A DNA stretch of 64,000 bases from Phycisphaerae bacterium (GCA_016845245.1 JAERSY010000059.1:1-64000), one strand, 5' to 3'. Counted from the first letter of the stretch, positions 17,789-25,674 are shown. The notes: generated by a model not told the origin, from the letters alone. Numbers and translations: made by a program.

Positions 17789-19933
17789 ATGAAGGGTGGA
17801 TTCCATTCCATTTGGTACGTCATTCAGCAAGCAAGGCGAGCTGGGGGCTTGCGTGCGATGTGGAAGGCGATGCGCGCAAAGAACGCATGTAAGACTTGCG
17901 CCTTTGGAATGGGCGGTCAAAAAGGTGGCATGGTCAATGAAGCTGGAAAGTTTCCAGAGTTCTGTAAAAAATCTGTGCAAGCGATGGCTGCAGACATGCA
18001 AGGCGCAATTTCAGAGTCACTCTTTGAGACGTATTCGATTTCACAGTTAGGTTCGATGTCTCCTCGCGAACTAGAGTCGCTTGGGCGGCTTGTGTTTCCA
18101 CTTTATGCTGGTCCGCTTGACATGCATTACAAACGCATTTCTTGGGATGAAGCATTTCAAAAAGTGTCATCGGAAATGAAAACAACCGACCCCGCGAAAT
18201 CGTTTTATTATTGCAGTGGGCGTTCAAGTAACGAGGCAGGATTTCTATTGCAAGTCGCAGCGAGAGTTCGCGGCGCGCACAACATTAATAACTGTTCGTA
18301 TTACTGCCATCAAGCAAGTGGAGTCGGACTTACAAGCGTAACGGGTTCTGGCACAGCAACAGTTGTGCTTGAGGACATTGAACGCGCTGATTTGATTTTT
18401 TTAATTGGGTGCAATCCCTCTTCAAACCATCCAAGGTTGCTTCGAAACTTAGTTGATTTGCGAAGGCGAGGCGGGAAAGTCATCGTCATTAACCCACTAA
18501 AGGAACAGGGTCTTTGCAATTTTAAAGTTCCAAGCGATGTTAGGAGCTTATTGTTTGGGTCAACAATCTCCGACATCTATGTGCAGCCAAACATCGGTGG
18601 AGATAGCGCACTATTGCTTGGCATCATCAAATGGCTTGATGAACATGATGGTATTGACGAACGATTCGTTGAAAACCATGTTGACGATTTTGAAGGTGTC
18701 CGCAAGCAAGCAAGAGCGCACGATTGGGATTGGATTGAACAAACGAGCGGTGTAAGCGTCGAAACAATTACTCAGGTCGCAGAAGTGTACAAAGCATCAA
18801 GCAACGCTATATTTTGCTGGGCAATGGGCATTACGCACACCAAAGGCGGTGTTCATGGTGTTCGAATGATTGCAAACGTCGCACTTGCTAGAGGAATGGT
18901 CGGGAAGAAAGGCGCAGGCCTTCTTCCGCTCAGAGGACATTCGAACGTCCAAGGCATGGGCACGATTGGTGTTGTGCCAGTCCTCAAACCCGAAATGAAA
19001 TCTGCGATTGAGGATTCGCTTGATGTCTCTATTTCAGAAACCCCTCCAAATCATCGCGGCGACACGATGGCGTGCATGGAAGCTGCAAACAATGGAGATG
19101 TTGAATTTGCGCTTTGTCTTGGCGGGAACTTGCTTGCGTCGAATCCAGACACGAAGTTTGCGCACCAAGCGATGTCGAAGATTCAAACAACAGCGTACAT
19201 TTCTACAACGTTAAACAAGGGCCATTTTCTTGGAAGAGGACGTGAAACGATTATCTTCCCAACACTTGCAAGAGACGAAGAGTCACAAACAACCACGCAA
19301 GAATCCATGTTTAACTTTGTGAGACGAAGTAGTGGTGGTTCACCGAGACATGAAGATGTATTCAGCGAAGTCGATATTATTGTTTCACTTGCAAGCGATG
19401 GCGTTGATGGTGTTGAGTGGGAACAGTTCAGAGATTATCAAGCGGTCCGTCAGTTGTTGGCACAATGTCTGAATGGTTTTGACCCAGACGAAGAACATCA
19501 AATAAAGGGTCGCACATTTCACACGCCAACTTTTCATACACCGACTGGCAATGCCAAAGCGCACGTCGACGAGTTACCAATACCAAAAGAGATTGGAAAA
19601 AACGAATTGCGACTCATGACCATTCGTTCGGAAGGCCAATTCAACACAGTTGTGTATGAAGAAGAAGATGTCTTTCGGAATCAGACGCGGCGAGATATTG
19701 TCATGATGCATCCTGAGGATATCAAGCAACTGAACTTATCAATTGACGAATGCGTCAGAGTTGAGGGTCCCACTGGATCGTTGGACGTCATCGTGAGAGC
19801 CATTGATATTGCGCAAGGAAATTGCGCGATGTATTATCCAGAAGCAAACATATTGCTTTCAACAGCAATTGATGATGAGTCACGAACACCGATGTTTAAG
19901 GGTGAAGTTGTCAACATCAGCAGGCGTGTTTAA
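17789..19933 (+). CDS. FdhF/YdeP-family molybdopterin oxidoreductase
   Basis: 714 residues. The N-terminus has CKTC followed by a later Cys. The molybdopterin domain follows, with SSNEAGFLLQ, NCSYYCHQASGVGL (candidate Mo-ligand Cys) and IGCNPSSNHPR; a C-terminal MGD-binding domain begins near residue 615. These features fit the YdeP-like branch, whose substrate is unknown. Ordinary codons are used throughout, so it is not a selenoprotein. A duplicated five-residue unit FHTPT occurs near residue 575. Nearby MobA and MOSC supply or use the same cofactor. Its last 54 bases overlap mobA on the other strand. Confidence 0.92.
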   Translation: MKGGFHSIWYVIQQARRAGGLRAMWKAMRAKNACKTCAFGMGGQKGGMVNEAGKFPEFCKKSVQAMAADMQGAISESLFETYSISQLGSMSPRELESLGRLVFPLYAGPLDMHYKRISWDEAFQKVSSEMKTTDPAKSFYYCSGRSSNEAGFLLQVAARVRGAHNINNCSYYCHQASGVGLTSVTGSGTATVVLEDIERADLIFLIGCNPSSNHPRLLRNLVDLRRRGGKVIVINPLKEQGLCNFKVPSDVRSLLFGSTISDIYVQPNIGGDSALLLGIIKWLDEHDGIDERFVENHVDDFEGVRKQARAHDWDWIEQTSGVSVETITQVAEVYKASSNAIFCWAMGITHTKGGVHGVRMIANVALARGMVGKKGAGLLPLRGHSNVQGMGTIGVVPVLKPEMKSAIEDSLDVSISETPPNHRGDTMACMEAANNGDVEFALCLGGNLLASNPDTKFAHQAMSKIQTTAYISTTLNKGHFLGRGRETIIFPTLARDEESQTTTQESMFNFVRRSSGGSPRHEDVFSEVDIIVSLASDGVDGVEWEQFRDYQAVRQLLAQCLNGFDPDEEHQIKGRTFHTPTFHTPTGNAKAHVDELPIPKEIGKNELRLMTIRSEGQFNTVVYEEEDVFRNQTRRDIVMMHPEDIKQLNLSIDECVRVEGPTGSLDVIVRAIDIAQGNCAMYYPEANILLSTAIDDESRTPMFKGEVVNISRRV

Positions 19934-20434
19934 ACTTGAGAAGTACGTCAGCTCATCATGATTGATGGGCAATGTTTGACAATTGATTTGTGATAAAAAC
20001 GCTTTGAGAGAACGCGTACCCCCGTCTAAACTTTCAGTGCATTGCTTTGCAAATGAAGATTCAATCGTGAAGGGCAATCCGAGGATTCGATCGTCATGGA
20101 TGTACGCTGCAGGATGCAAACTTTGCATCAATGGCTCTAGTACTTGTTTGTTCACATACGGCATGTCGCATCCAAGAACGAGATACTTCTGACTTACTGT
20201 TGAATGGAGCAGTGCTTCAATTCCTGCAAGTGGGCCCGTTTCATGTCGCATGTCTAACACATACGGCAAGTTGCCATACTTGCCTCCAACAGTCACAATT
20301 GAAGTTGAAATGCTTAATGCAATATCGATCATGACATCCATCAATGTTTGTTCACCACACACTTGCAGCATATGCTTCGGTTCACCCATCCGAACACTTT
20401 GTCCGCCAAGCAAAATAGCAACAGTGATCGTCAT
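19880..20434 (-). CDS. mobA: molybdenum cofactor guanylyltransferase
   Basis: 184-residue enzyme that joins GMP to molybdopterin to make the bis-MGD cofactor used by FdhF-type enzymes. The N-terminal LLGGQSVRMGEPKHML is the nucleotidyltransferase signature (G-x-S-x-R-M-G-x-x-K), and GCDMPYV is the metal-binding Asp motif. The start overlaps the MOSC stop as ATGA. It runs tail to tail with, and 54 bases into, the molybdoenzyme gene. Confidence 0.93.
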   Translation of the reverse strand: MTITVAILLGGQSVRMGEPKHMLQVCGEQTLMDVMIDIALSISTSIVTVGGKYGNLPYVLDMRHETGPLAGIEALLHSTVSQKYLVLGCDMPYVNKQVLEPLMQSLHPAAYIHDDRILGLPFTIESSFAKQCTESLDGGTRSLKAFLSQINCQTLPINHDELTYFSSLNTPADVDNFTLKHRCS

Positions 20435-20874
20435 GCGGATGAAACAGAAATCGTTTCACCAACTTCAAGTGTGCCAGCGGTGATGACTTTCGCAAGGTAG
20501 CCACACCTGCCAACGATGTCTTTCTTGAGAGATACACCTAGAGGGTCTAAAACATAACATGGTTTTCGCAACTCAGTCAGTTCAATCACAACGCCTCCAG
20601 AAAATGTGAGCGTGTCCCCCACATGCAATGACGTCATGTCGAGTGCTTCCGTCGTCACATTCTCACCAATTGCCCCCGGTTCAAGTGGATAACCGTCCTT
20701 CTTCAACACTTCAATAGTTTCAATATCCATCAAGCTGACGGCTCTGTCTACGTGCCAATGTTTTTCATGACTTCGTCCGTCACCGACAAGACCCATCGAT
20801 TCAACTTCGACGTGTTGGGTAGGAAGTTTCGGGATACCACCATCAGAAATATTCACAGAAATTACTTTAGACAT
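20431..20874 (-). CDS. MOSC-domain protein
   Basis: 147 residues forming a single stand-alone MOSC domain, as found in the C-terminus of Moco sulfurase and in YiiM/YuaD-like proteins. GAIGENVTTEAL and ELRKPCYVLD, with its conserved Cys, are visible. It probably handles molybdenum cofactor or its sulfur and works with MobA, to which it is coupled by an ATGA overlap. A TATAGT lies 6 bases before the start codon. Confidence 0.9.
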   Translation of the reverse strand: MSKVISVNISDGGIPKLPTQHVEVESMGLVGDGRSHEKHWHVDRAVSLMDIETIEVLKKDGYPLEPGAIGENVTTEALDMTSLHVGDTLTFSGGVVIELTELRKPCYVLDPLGVSLKKDIVGRCGYLAKVITAGTLEVGETISVSSA

Positions 20875-20880
20875 GCCGAG

Positions 20881-20898
20881 ACTATACTGTTGTATAGT
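20881..20898. promoter_or_regulatory. symmetric divergent -10 elements (MOSC and secreted unknown)
   Basis: ACTATA, six bases, then TATAGT: a perfect inverted repeat in which each arm is a -10-like hexamer for one strand. The minus-strand arm (20881-20886) lies 6 bases before the MOSC ATG, predicting a leaderless mRNA. The plus-strand arm would give a leader of about 40 bases for the gene at 20945. Confidence 0.45.
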
Positions 20899-20944
20899 AA
20901 CAACGTGTGCGTGCGAGCGTACAAAAACAGGTCATCATTTCATC

Positions 20945-21478
20945 ATGATTTGCAAACTCGGTATATTTTTGATTTTACTATGCATGGCGCAGGAACCAGT
21001 TGAGTTACTGCCTATCGATGCAGGCGTTGAAGATAGAGGGCCACTCAGTGCATCACTCTTTGTTGAAACAAAAGATTTACGCCAGAACCAATCGTTTGAG
21101 CGACTGTACAAAGTTGAGGGAAGTGATGATGTGTATGTTCGCAAAGCAGGTGGTTTGAAAGCAATCTTTAGAAGTTCCCAATACGCAAACATCCATGGCA
21201 TGGAAGTTCCCATCGTTCCTGCTGGAACAGTCTATGTCATTGGTGCGATTCGCCCCGAACTTGTGGAAAGCATGGGGGGGCTTAGTCCAACAACCGAAGA
21301 TGTTGATGTTCAGCAAACGGTTCAACAAGCAGTGCAACAGGCGCAAGGAACGCAAACATTGCAAACAATGCGAACACATGTGCCAAAGGGTGTTCGGTCA
21401 CTCCGTTTTGTTGAGGATGAATCGTATCGCCGGAAACGCCTTGCGTCATTTGTACTTTCAAGTGCTTTAAGCAAGTAA
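20945..21478 (+). CDS. secreted protein of unknown function
   Basis: 177 residues. The ATG at 20945 gives an N-terminal signal peptide ending near CMA-QEP, so this start is preferred over the longer frame from 20873, which would run through the divergent promoter. The mature part is charged and has a Gln/Val-rich stretch around residue 125 with short repeats of VQQAVQQ type, then a basic C-terminus. No family recognised. Divergent from MOSC; convergent with the small gene at 21483. Confidence 0.62.
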   Translation: MICKLGIFLILLCMAQEPVELLPIDAGVEDRGPLSASLFVETKDLRQNQSFERLYKVEGSDDVYVRKAGGLKAIFRSSQYANIHGMEVPIVPAGTVYVIGAIRPELVESMGGLSPTTEDVDVQQTVQQAVQQAQGTQTLQTMRTHVPKGVRSLRFVEDESYRRKRLASFVLSSALSK

Positions 21479-21482
21479 ATGA

Positions 21483-21719
21483 TTACGCAGCATTTGGGGG
21501 GTCGTCATGAATTGCCATCATGCCCATCATCGATGCAAATTCTCGAATCCGTAACTCAGCTTCAATCATTGCGCCTTCAACATCATCATATCGCTGAGAA
21601 CGTTCTTCACTCAGAAGCCGGGCCGCCCGAGTAGGAAACGGAATGGGCTCACCGCCTGCGAGTCTGAGTGGGTCATTGTGAGGAGTTTGATTCAATTGAT
21701 GTTCAGGGAATGCAACCAT
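21483..21719 (-). CDS. small unknown protein
   Basis: 78 residues, not recognised. It has an acidic and Met-rich C-terminal half (EAELRIREFASMMGMM) that could be helical, and no signal peptide. Support: it fills the gap between two genes exactly, with only four bases to the convergent neighbour, and its composition looks protein-like. Against: no clear ribosome site or -10 at the usual place. Confidence 0.45.
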   Translation of the reverse strand: MVAFPEHQLNQTPHNDPLRLAGGEPIPFPTRAARLLSEERSQRYDDVEGAMIEAELRIREFASMMGMMAIHDDPPNAA

Positions 21720-21813
21720 ACAAATAGCATCGGGAAGTGACCACTCACTCTTTGGTTGTTTCGCTGAGAATCAACCAATATCCAAACAGAATCAACCGCA
21801 TAGTTACCCTACC

Positions 21814-21841
21814 TTGACACACACCTTCCCCTCGCTACGAT
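21814..21841 (+). promoter_or_regulatory. mqnE promoter
   Basis: A perfect TTGACA (21814-21819), a 16-base spacer, and TACGAT (21836-21841). The ATG at 21851 is 9 bases on, so the predicted leader is only about 3 bases. This is one of the clearest sigma-70-type promoters in the window. Confidence 0.68.
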
Positions 21842-21850
21842 GTGCAGTTC

Positions 21851-23026
21851 ATGCAGTTGAAATCAGCTCAAAACGCAATCCCCCTCGTTCAGGATGACAA
21901 ACTCGACGTTATTGCGCAAAAAGTACGCTCAGGCGAGCGGCTCAGTGCGGAAGAGGGTGAGTATTTATATGAAACGCCAGACCTTTGGACGCTGTGTGGC
22001 TTAGCTCAAGAAGTCCGCACAATACTGCATGGCAACAAGACCTATTACAACATAAACAGACATATCAACTACACGAACATTTGCGCCCTCAGTTGTCAGT
22101 TTTGCGACTTCCATAGGAAGAAAGAACAAGAGGGTGCGTATGAGCATTCGCTCGATGACATTCGGCGCGAGACAGAAGTTGCGATTAACGCAGGTGCAAC
22201 GGAACTCCATATTGTTGGCGGATTGCATCCATGGCTCCCCTTCTCGTATTACACTGAGATGCTTCAAACGATTCGTGAAATGGCACCAATCATTCACATT
22301 AAAGCATTCACAGCTGTAGAAGTTGTGCATCTTGCGAGAATTTCAAAACGGGGTCGTGATGGTCGTGATGGCATCACTGAAGTGCTTAAAGAACTCAAGG
22401 CACATGGTCTTGGTTCATTACCCGGCGGCGGCGCAGAAGTGTTTGATGACCGTGTGCATGATGATGCATTCAAAGGAAAAATCAGGGGGGAACAGTGGTT
22501 AGACGTTCATCGTTGCGCCCATGAAGTTGGTCTTAACTCAAACGCCACCATGTTGTATGGTCACATTGAAACGAACGCAGAACGAATTGACCACATGATG
22601 CAGATCCGTGAAGAACAAGACAGAGTGCTTCAAGATCAAACAAAGGGAACATTTCAAACGTTCATTCCCCTCCCCTTCATTCCCGGTAAAAGTGAACTTG
22701 CACACTTGCCAGGTCCGGGTGGTGTTGAGAATCTTCGCACAATTGCAATTGCCCGTTTGATGCTCGATAACATTCCACACATCAAAGCGTTTTGGATTAT
22801 GCAAACGTTGCACATGGCGCAGCACATGCTTGAGTGCGGTGCAAATGACATTGATGGTACGGTTGTGTGGTATGACATCACCAAAGTTGACACTGCTGAT
22901 ACACATCAAGAGTGCACGGTGCATGATTTATGTAGAGCGATTCGCGACGCTGGTTTTGAACCAGTCGAACGAGATACGATTTACAGAGAAGTTGAACGCG
23001 ATGGCCACGCGTGGCGCGTGAAGTAA
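21851..23026 (+). CDS. mqnE: aminodeoxyfutalosine synthase (radical SAM, menaquinone synthesis)
   Basis: 391 residues. MqnE joins an enolpyruvyl-benzoate derivative to SAM in the futalosine route to menaquinone. NRHINYTNIC followed by CALSCQFC gives the radical SAM CX3CX2C cluster, and LPGGGAEVF near residue 195 is typical of MqnE/MqnC. Its length and the GNKTYYNINRHINYTN segment favour MqnE over MqnC. The ATG at 21851 is preferred over a GTG at 21842 from the promoter position. It implies a menaquinone-based respiratory chain, in keeping with the nuo genes. Confidence 0.92.
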   Translation: MQLKSAQNAIPLVQDDKLDVIAQKVRSGERLSAEEGEYLYETPDLWTLCGLAQEVRTILHGNKTYYNINRHINYTNICALSCQFCDFHRKKEQEGAYEHSLDDIRRETEVAINAGATELHIVGGLHPWLPFSYYTEMLQTIREMAPIIHIKAFTAVEVVHLARISKRGRDGRDGITEVLKELKAHGLGSLPGGGAEVFDDRVHDDAFKGKIRGEQWLDVHRCAHEVGLNSNATMLYGHIETNAERIDHMMQIREEQDRVLQDQTKGTFQTFIPLPFIPGKSELAHLPGPGGVENLRTIAIARLMLDNIPHIKAFWIMQTLHMAQHMLECGANDIDGTVVWYDITKVDTADTHQECTVHDLCRAIRDAGFEPVERDTIYREVERDGHAWRVK

Positions 23027-23067
23027 ACTAAACTTCTAAACCACCAAGCCGCTAAGTCCGATAACTA

Positions 23068-23232
23068 TTATGCTGCTTTCTTGAGATTGATGCGTGCGGT
23101 TTTCTCTTGGGCTTGAAGCCAGAAGAGTTGTTGCGTCCAATTTGATAGGAAGCGTTGAAACTGCTGTTTTGCAACAGCTTCGGCACGTTTGGTAACTTCA
23201 GGAGTTGGTAATGAGAGGGGTGTATGTGACAT
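23068..23232 (-). CDS. possible 54-residue protein downstream of parB
   Basis: A 54-residue frame on the minus strand, starting MSHTPLSLPTP and ending INLKKAA. The sequence from about residue 12 on is a likely amphipathic helix (VTKRAEAVAKQQFQRF, then WTQQLFWLQ). It lies in a 281-base gap that otherwise holds no gene, on the same strand as parB. A perfect 10-base inverted repeat covers its start codon. No family recognised. Too short for firm support. Confidence 0.42.
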   Translation of the reverse strand: MSHTPLSLPTPEVTKRAEAVAKQQFQRFLSNWTQQLFWLQAQEKTARINLKKAA

Positions 23233-23257
23233 GACGCACCAACTATCGGTGCGTCAT
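23231..23257. repeat. 10-base perfect inverted repeat (possible operator)
   Basis: ATGACGCACC, seven bases, then GGTGCGTCAT. It overlaps the start codon of the possible 54-residue gene and lies 51 bases beyond the end of parB. As RNA it could hide that start codon; as DNA it could bind a dimeric regulator. There is no T-run, so it is not an intrinsic terminator. The remaining bases up to 23307 are C-rich with no gene. Confidence 0.5.
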
Positions 23258-23307
23258 GGCGGTGAATAAAATGAAATCCCCCCGGATTCCCCCCTTTTAT
23301 ATATGAG

Positions 23308-24297
23308 TCATGAAACTGGCCTGAAGTTGAGCTTGTCTAGAATGCCCTCAAACTGATCGTTGTCATAAAACGAGATGGTCAACTTGCCGCTCCCCTTCTT
23401 CTGCCCAGCTGCAATGTCGACCTTCGTTCCAAGATGATTCCCTAGTTGCTCACTGAGTGAACCCATGTACATCTCGAGCGGCGTCTTTTCCTTCTCCATC
23501 GACTTCGACTGCTTGCGACCTTTTTGGAGTTGACGCTCAAGCTCCCGAACGGACCACTGCTCACGCATGCATCTCGCCGCAATAAACTTGGATTGGGTTG
23601 CATCGGCAATGCCGAGTAACACTTTTGCGTGCCCCATCGACAAGCGGCAATCTCGAACAGCATCCTTAACAGAATCTTCTAAATCGTTTAACCGCAGGAA
23701 GTTAGCAACACTTGAGCGGTCGATCCCAAGCTGGTCTGCAATCTCTTTTTGGGTTGCTTCGAACGTCACAATGAGGCGATCAAACGCTTCCGCCCTGTCG
23801 ATTGGGTTGAGGTCTTCTCGCTGCAAGTTTTCAATGAGTGCCCACTCTGCTGCAGTTCGATCGTCTACTTGTTTGATGGTCGCAGGAATGGTTTCAAGTC
23901 CAGCAATCTGAGCGGCACGCAGCCGACGTTCACCAGCAACGAGTTCATAGCCGTCCCCCTGCTCAGACCTCCGAACAACGATCGCTTGCATGACCCCCGC
24001 CTTCTGAATTGAGTCTGCAAGTTGCCCAAGTGAGTCGTCATCGAATACTTGTCTAGGTTGCAACCGATTTGGCTCGATCGTTTCGATTGGCAGATATGAG
24101 ATGCCTTCATCAAAAGCACGCTCAGTACCCGCTTCTTTGACGGGCGCTTGCTCAGCCCTGTCTGGTGTTTTGGTTGCCGCTACTGGGGTCGCTTTCTCAG
24201 GGGCCACTTCCCTTAGGGGCACAGCGACGGGAGTGGATAGCAATCCGCCCAACCCCTTCCCTAATCTCTTCTTTGTTTTCTTAGCTTGCTTTGCCAT
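23308..24297 (-). CDS. parB: chromosome partitioning protein ParB (Spo0J)
   Basis: 329-residue CTP-dependent DNA clamp that loads at parS and spreads. The family start KKRLGKGLGGLL is near residue 7, after AKQAKKTKK. GERRLRAAQIAG is the CTP-binding motif (GERRxRA), and the helix-turn-helix KEIADQLGIDRSSVANFLRL lies mid-protein; a dimerisation domain follows. The ATG at 24297 has GGAG 6 bases upstream; the longer frame would read through parS-like sites. ParA is not adjacent but lies at 34338, so the usual parAB pair is split. Confidence 0.96.
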   Translation of the reverse strand: MAKQAKKTKKRLGKGLGGLLSTPVAVPLREVAPEKATPVAATKTPDRAEQAPVKEAGTERAFDEGISYLPIETIEPNRLQPRQVFDDDSLGQLADSIQKAGVMQAIVVRRSEQGDGYELVAGERRLRAAQIAGLETIPATIKQVDDRTAAEWALIENLQREDLNPIDRAEAFDRLIVTFEATQKEIADQLGIDRSSVANFLRLNDLEDSVKDAVRDCRLSMGHAKVLLGIADATQSKFIAARCMREQWSVRELERQLQKGRKQSKSMEKEKTPLEMYMGSLSEQLGNHLGTKVDIAAGQKKGSGKLTISFYDNDQFEGILDKLNFRPVS

Positions 24298-24316
24298 GGT
24301 TACTCCTTCAACCGAT

Positions 24317-24332
24317 TGTTCCACGCGGAACA
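24317..24332. promoter_or_regulatory. parS: parS-like palindrome 2
   Basis: TGTTCCACGCGGAACA, a perfect 16-base palindrome matching the parS form found in Pseudomonas (GTTCCACGTGGAAC core) except for the centre CG in place of GT. It lies between the predicted transcription start and the parB ribosome site. Confidence 0.7.
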
Positions 24333-24346
24333 TGCATTGTGTTTGT

Positions 24347-24381
24347 TGAGATGTTATCTCATGTTCCACGTGGAACGTCAA
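24347..24381 (-). promoter_or_regulatory. parB promoter embedded in palindromes
   Basis: On the minus strand: TTGACG (24381-24376), a 19-base spacer, TAACAT (24356-24351). The -10 is covered by a perfect inverted repeat TGAGAT-gtt-ATCTCA (24347-24361), and the spacer is filled by a parS-like site. ParB bound here should repress its own gene. Confidence 0.6.
24362..24377. promoter_or_regulatory. parS: parS-like palindrome 1
   Basis: TGTTCCACGTGGAACG, with the 14-base perfect core GTTCCACGTGGAAC. It differs from the Bacillus-type parS consensus at two symmetric positions and matches the Pseudomonas parS core. ParS sites usually lie close to the replication origin. Confidence 0.8.
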
Positions 24382-24505
24382 GCGAAGCATCGCGAAAACG
24401 AGGAATAAAACTGCGAGAACAGGGGCCGCTGTCGCCAGCAGGGGAAGTCCGATAACAAAGCAGGGCTTGTGTAATCAAGCATGTAAACGTAAGATAACAA
24501 CAATA

Positions 24506-24522
24506 AGACGCAAATGGCGTCT
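24506..24522. repeat. short inverted repeat after the ABC ATPase gene
   Basis: AGACGC, five bases, GCGTCT. It lies 30 bases past the stop of the minus-strand ATPase gene and is followed on that strand by a weak T-containing stretch (TATTGTTGTTATC). It may be a poor terminator. The rest of 24391-24551 holds no gene that I can see. Confidence 0.35.
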
Positions 24523-24551
24523 ATATAGCGCAAATTAGACGCAGAACATCT

Positions 24552-25589
24552 TTAAGAGCTGATTGGATAAACATCTTCAGGGGCAACTGAGATGTTTGCG
24601 GTTTGGCCGACTTCGATGCGTTGCTTGGGGTTCATTTCAGAAACTGCGATGATTTCGCCGCTTTCTGTCTCGAACTTGTGCTGCGCAGACTCGCCAAGAT
24701 AGATGCTTTGGATACATGTGCCTATGAACGTATTTTGTTCAGAAGGGGATTGCGAAAGCGAGAACGACTCAGGACGTATTGAAACGGTCACTTGCTCAAC
24801 CTTCGATTGATAGGTTGATTCCAGCATGCCAACAGGGGTTTTTAAGAAGTTGCCATCAGCTCTTGCATCAATAAAGTTCGTTTCCCCAATAAACGACGCG
24901 ACAAACGTTGAAGCTGGCTGGTTGTACACAGCATGTGGAGAACCGACCTGTTTGACGTCACCATCTTTTAGGACGGCCATTCGATCTGCAATAGAGAGGG
25001 CTTCTTTTTGGTCATGTGTGACATAAACTGTTGTAATGCCAAGCGTTGTGCATATGCGGCGAATTTCGGTACGCATTTCAAGCCGTAGTTTTGCATCGAG
25101 GTTTGATAGGGGTTCATCAAGAAGGAGGACATCTGGCTCGACCACGATGGAGCGGGCTAGCGCTACTCGTTGTTGTTGACCGCCTGATAATTCATTTGGT
25201 TTTCGGTGAGCGAGATGTTCCATTTGAACAACAGAAAGCGCCTCTAACGCCTTCTTTACTTGCACGTTCGACGCAAGTTTGCGTAATTTAAGCCCATATG
25301 CCACATTTTGCTGCACAGTCATATGTGGCCAAAGGGCGTAACTCTGAAAAACCATGCCTGTATTTCGTTTGTGTGGGGGAAGGTGCGTGACATCGTTTTC
25401 GCCAAAACAGATGTTCCCGCCAGTTGGCTCAATAAAGCCCGCGAGCATTCTGAGCAAAGTCGTCTTCCCGCACCCAGATGGACCAAGAAGAAAAAACAAC
25501 TCTCCACTTTCGATGGTCAATGACACATTGTTGACGGCGGTTGTTTCACCAAATGACTTGGTGAGATTATTAATCTGAATCGATGTCAT
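24552..25589 (-). CDS. ABC transporter ATP-binding protein, FbpC/PotA type
   Basis: 345 residues. Walker A GPSGCGKTT near residue 36, Q-loop MVFQSYALWPHMTV, signature LSGGQQQRVALARS, Walker B DVLLLDEPLSNLDAKLR and the switch His in VYVTHD are all intact. A C-terminal TOBE-like domain (from about residue 235) places it with iron(III), spermidine or sugar importers. It is an orphan: no permease or binding protein is next to it. The iron-type permease at the window start is a candidate partner. The ATG at 25589 is 8 bases after a TATTGT. Confidence 0.93.
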   Translation of the reverse strand: MTSIQINNLTKSFGETTAVNNVSLTIESGELFFLLGPSGCGKTTLLRMLAGFIEPTGGNICFGENDVTHLPPHKRNTGMVFQSYALWPHMTVQQNVAYGLKLRKLASNVQVKKALEALSVVQMEHLAHRKPNELSGGQQQRVALARSIVVEPDVLLLDEPLSNLDAKLRLEMRTEIRRICTTLGITTVYVTHDQKEALSIADRMAVLKDGDVKQVGSPHAVYNQPASTFVASFIGETNFIDARADGNFLKTPVGMLESTYQSKVEQVTVSIRPESFSLSQSPSEQNTFIGTCIQSIYLGESAQHKFETESGEIIAVSEMNPKQRIEVGQTANISVAPEDVYPISS

Positions 25590-25597
25590 ATCGAGAA

Positions 25598-25603
25598 ACA
25601 ATA
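25598..25603 (-). promoter_or_regulatory. -10 element of the ABC ATPase gene
   Basis: TATTGT on the minus strand, 8 bases before the ATG at 25589; predicted leader about 2 bases. Confidence 0.38.
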
Positions 25604-25645
25604 CCAAAGTCAGAGTACGCAAATGAATTTAAGCCAAACTTTATT

Positions 25646-25674
25646 TTGAAAAAATACGCGTCCTTGATTACGAT
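25646..25674 (+). promoter_or_regulatory. dciA promoter
   Basis: TTGAAA (25646-25651), a 17-base spacer, TACGAT (25669-25674), then 9 bases to the ATG at 25684. Both boxes and spacing fit sigma-70. The predicted leader is about 3 bases. Confidence 0.65.

Noticed and set aside
19536-19565. Duplicated FHTPT unit as a tandem repeat of interest
   Set aside because: Only two five-residue copies with different codons in a loop region of the molybdoenzyme; most likely neutral.
17789-19933. Selenocysteine in the FdhF-type enzyme
   Set aside because: The frame has no internal TGA; the candidate metal ligand is an ordinary Cys in YYCHQAS, as in YdeP-type proteins.
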